DNA of 6,503 nt from JBFKAV01 sp041621405 (GTDB taxonomy: Bacteria > Pseudomonadota > Alphaproteobacteria > Rhodobacterales > Rhodobacteraceae): positions 1-6,503 of the forward strand of contig JBFKAV010000178.1 in the NCBI GenBank assembly GCA_041621405.1, written 5' to 3'. The notes beneath the pieces were generated by a model that saw only the letters and a program-made list of their open reading frames with translations, had not been told where the DNA came from and searched no databases. This document shows, one piece after another, positions 5,613 through 6,503 of the stretch. Position 1 is the first letter of the stretch. Every line of letters begins with the position of its first letter. A program made the position numbers and the translations under genes.

Positions 5613-5649
5613 GAATGTTCGCGCCAGCGCGCGCTTGTGAACGAATGTT
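5613..5649 (+). repeat. Direct repeat GAATGTT at 30-bp spacing upstream of pntA
   Basis: GAATGTT occurs at 5613-5619 and 5643-5649, exactly 30 bp apart (about three helical turns), each followed by a GCGC-rich stretch. One copy lies upstream of the proposed -35 and the other lies between -35 and -10. This geometry would suit a dimeric or cooperative regulator. Confidence 0.4.
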
Positions 5650-5663
5650 GCGCGGGCTATTAG
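5635..5663 (+). promoter_or_regulatory. Sigma70-like promoter of pntA
   Basis: TTGTGA (5635-5640) and TATTAG (5658-5663) each match four of six consensus positions and are separated by the ideal 17 bp, in the least G+C-rich part of the gap. Transcription would begin near 5670, giving a leader of about 55 bases before the GTG start. Judged by eye. Confidence 0.5.
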
Positions 5664-5708
5664 GTTTCCTCCTGAACCGGGCCAACCGAGGCCGGCGGGA
5701 CGGAACGA

Positions 5709-5717
5709 GAAGGGGGA
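5709..5717 (+). promoter_or_regulatory. Ribosome-binding site of pntA
   Basis: The purine run GAAGGGGGA ends 7 bases before the GTG at 5725. It supports this GTG as the start; the next in-frame ATG is 17 codons in, beyond the conserved KIGAPKE segment. Confidence 0.65.
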
Positions 5718-5724
5718 CGGCCAG

Positions 5725-6503
5725 GTGAAGATCGGCGCACCGAAGGAGGTCATCAAGGACGAGGCGCGCGTCGCCATGACGCCGGCGAGCGCGAAGGAGC
5801 TCCAGAAGCTCGGGCATGCCTGCGTGATCGAGGCGGGCGCCGGCGCCGCCGCTGGCTTCTCCGACGCCGCCTACGAGGCCGCCGGCGTCGAGGTGGTGAA
5901 GACCGCCGCCGCGCTCTGGAAGGCGGCCGAGGTGGTCGTGAAGGTGCGCCCGCCGACCGAGGCGGAGGCCAAGCGCCTCGCGAAGGGCCAGACCCTCATC
6001 TCGTTCTTCTACCCCGCCCAGGACGAGAAGCTGCTGAAGCTCGTCGAGAGCAAGGGCGCCAACGCCATCGCCATGGACATGGTGCCGAGGATCTCCCGGG
6101 CGCAGAAGATGGACGCGCTCTCCTCGATGGCCAACATCGCCGGCTACCGCGCGGTGATCGAGGCCGGCGCCAACTTCGGCCGCTTCTTCACCGGCCAGGT
6201 GACGGCGGCCGGCAAGGTGCCGCCCGCCAGGGTCCTCGTCGTCGGCGCCGGCGTTGCCGGCCTCGCCGCGATCGGCACCAGCGTCAGCCTCGGCGCCATC
6301 GTCTACGCCTTCGACGTGCGCCCCGAGGTGGCCGAGCAGATCGAGTCGATGGGCGCCGAGTTCGTCTTCCTCGAGTTCGAGGAGGCGCAGGACGGCGCCG
6401 CCACCGGCGGCTACGCCGCGCCATCCTCGCCGGAGTTCCGCGAAAAGCAGCTCGCCAAGTTCCGCGAGCTGGCGCCGGAGATCGACATCGTCATCACCAC
6501 CGC
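5725..6503 (+). CDS. pntA: NAD(P) transhydrogenase subunit alpha, PntA (3' end beyond window)
   Basis: Alpha subunit of proton-translocating transhydrogenase, which transfers hydride from NADH to NADP+ at the inner membrane using the proton gradient. The 259 codons present cover about the first half of a 510-525-residue protein: the soluble NAD(H)-binding domain I. From the GTG start it reads KIGAPKEVIKDEARVAMTP (2-20), VKVRPPTE (72-79), LISFFYPAQ (91-99), then AMDMVPRISRAQKMDALSSM (116-135). In this last motif Arg125, Gln127, Asp130 and Ser133 match the hydride-transfer-site residues of the R. rubrum enzyme. ANIAGYRAV (136-144), GRFFTGQVTAAGKVPP (152-167), the Rossmann loop GAGVAG (174-179) and Asp197 in AFDVRPEV (195-202) follow. 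The frame is open to the window edge, and the membrane segment and pntB should lie beyond it. GTG is chosen by the ribosome-binding site and by family alignment. Confidence 0.97.
   Translation, partial: MKIGAPKEVIKDEARVAMTPASAKELQKLGHACVIEAGAGAAAGFSDAAYEAAGVEVVKTAAALWKAAEVVVKVRPPTEAEAKRLAKGQTLISFFYPAQDEKLLKLVESKGANAIAMDMVPRISRAQKMDALSSMANIAGYRAVIEAGANFGRFFTGQVTAAGKVPPARVLVVGAGVAGLAAIGTSVSLGAIVYAFDVRPEVAEQIESMGAEFVFLEFEEAQDGAATGGYAAPSSPEFREKQLAKFRELAPEIDIVITT

Noticed and set aside
4105..5663. Long open frames (308 codons minus, 431 codons plus) over the SDR and methyltransferase genes
   Set aside because: Both are shadows of well-supported genes in other frames, with no motif and skewed Arg/Gly/Pro composition.

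Overview
This is a very G+C-rich stretch (roughly 70% by eye) of what looks like an alphaproteobacterial chromosome, most likely of the Rhodobacter/Roseobacter group (Rhodobacterales). The reasons are the strong G/C third-codon bias, the divergent metR-metF pair, an alpha-type pntA, and the style of the small SDR, RidA and thioesterase genes. The taxonomic call is inference. There is no sign of mobile elements, phage, CRISPR arrays, tRNA or rRNA. The long open frames that run across or opposite the genes are by-products of the high G+C content.

Layout. (1) 1-1499, methionine/one-carbon module: a 3'-truncated LysR-type regulator, MetR (minus), is divergent from metF (plus), which makes 5-methyltetrahydrofolate. 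The 97-bp gap holds an A+T-rich island with MetR-like TGAA half-sites, and a modest hairpin plus T-run ends metF. (2) 1549-2034: a PaaI-type hotdog thioesterase (plus), converging on the next unit with only 2 bp between stop codons. (3) 4108-2037 (minus): a compact unit, kynureninase (kynU), then a GNAT N-acetyltransferase overlapping by 4 bp, then a Rid-family protein 21 bp further on. (4) 5015-4257 (minus): a short-chain dehydrogenase/reductase with its own strong ribosome-binding site, 148 bp upstream of kynU. (5) 5155-5607 (plus): a small membrane methyltransferase of the isoprenylcysteine carboxyl methyltransferase (ICMT) family, divergent from the SDR gene. (6) 5725-6503 (plus): the first half of pntA, the alpha subunit of proton-translocating NAD(P) transhydrogenase, which runs off the window. 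It is preceded by a recognisable sigma70-like promoter and a 30-bp-spaced direct repeat.

How the genes may work together. metR-metF is a classic regulator/target pair. kynU makes anthranilate plus alanine from kynurenine (or 3-hydroxyanthranilate from 3-hydroxykynurenine), and the GNAT and Rid proteins are probably translated from the same message. A Rid protein, an SDR and a hotdog thioesterase are the kinds of accessory enzyme seen in CoA-dependent anthranilate catabolism, but the ligase and monooxygenase/reductase of that pathway are not in the window, so the link is only a hypothesis. Nothing here is clearly an undescribed system. The best leads are the kynU-GNAT-Rid unit, the Rid protein lacking the usual catalytic arginine, and the repeat-bearing pntA promoter.
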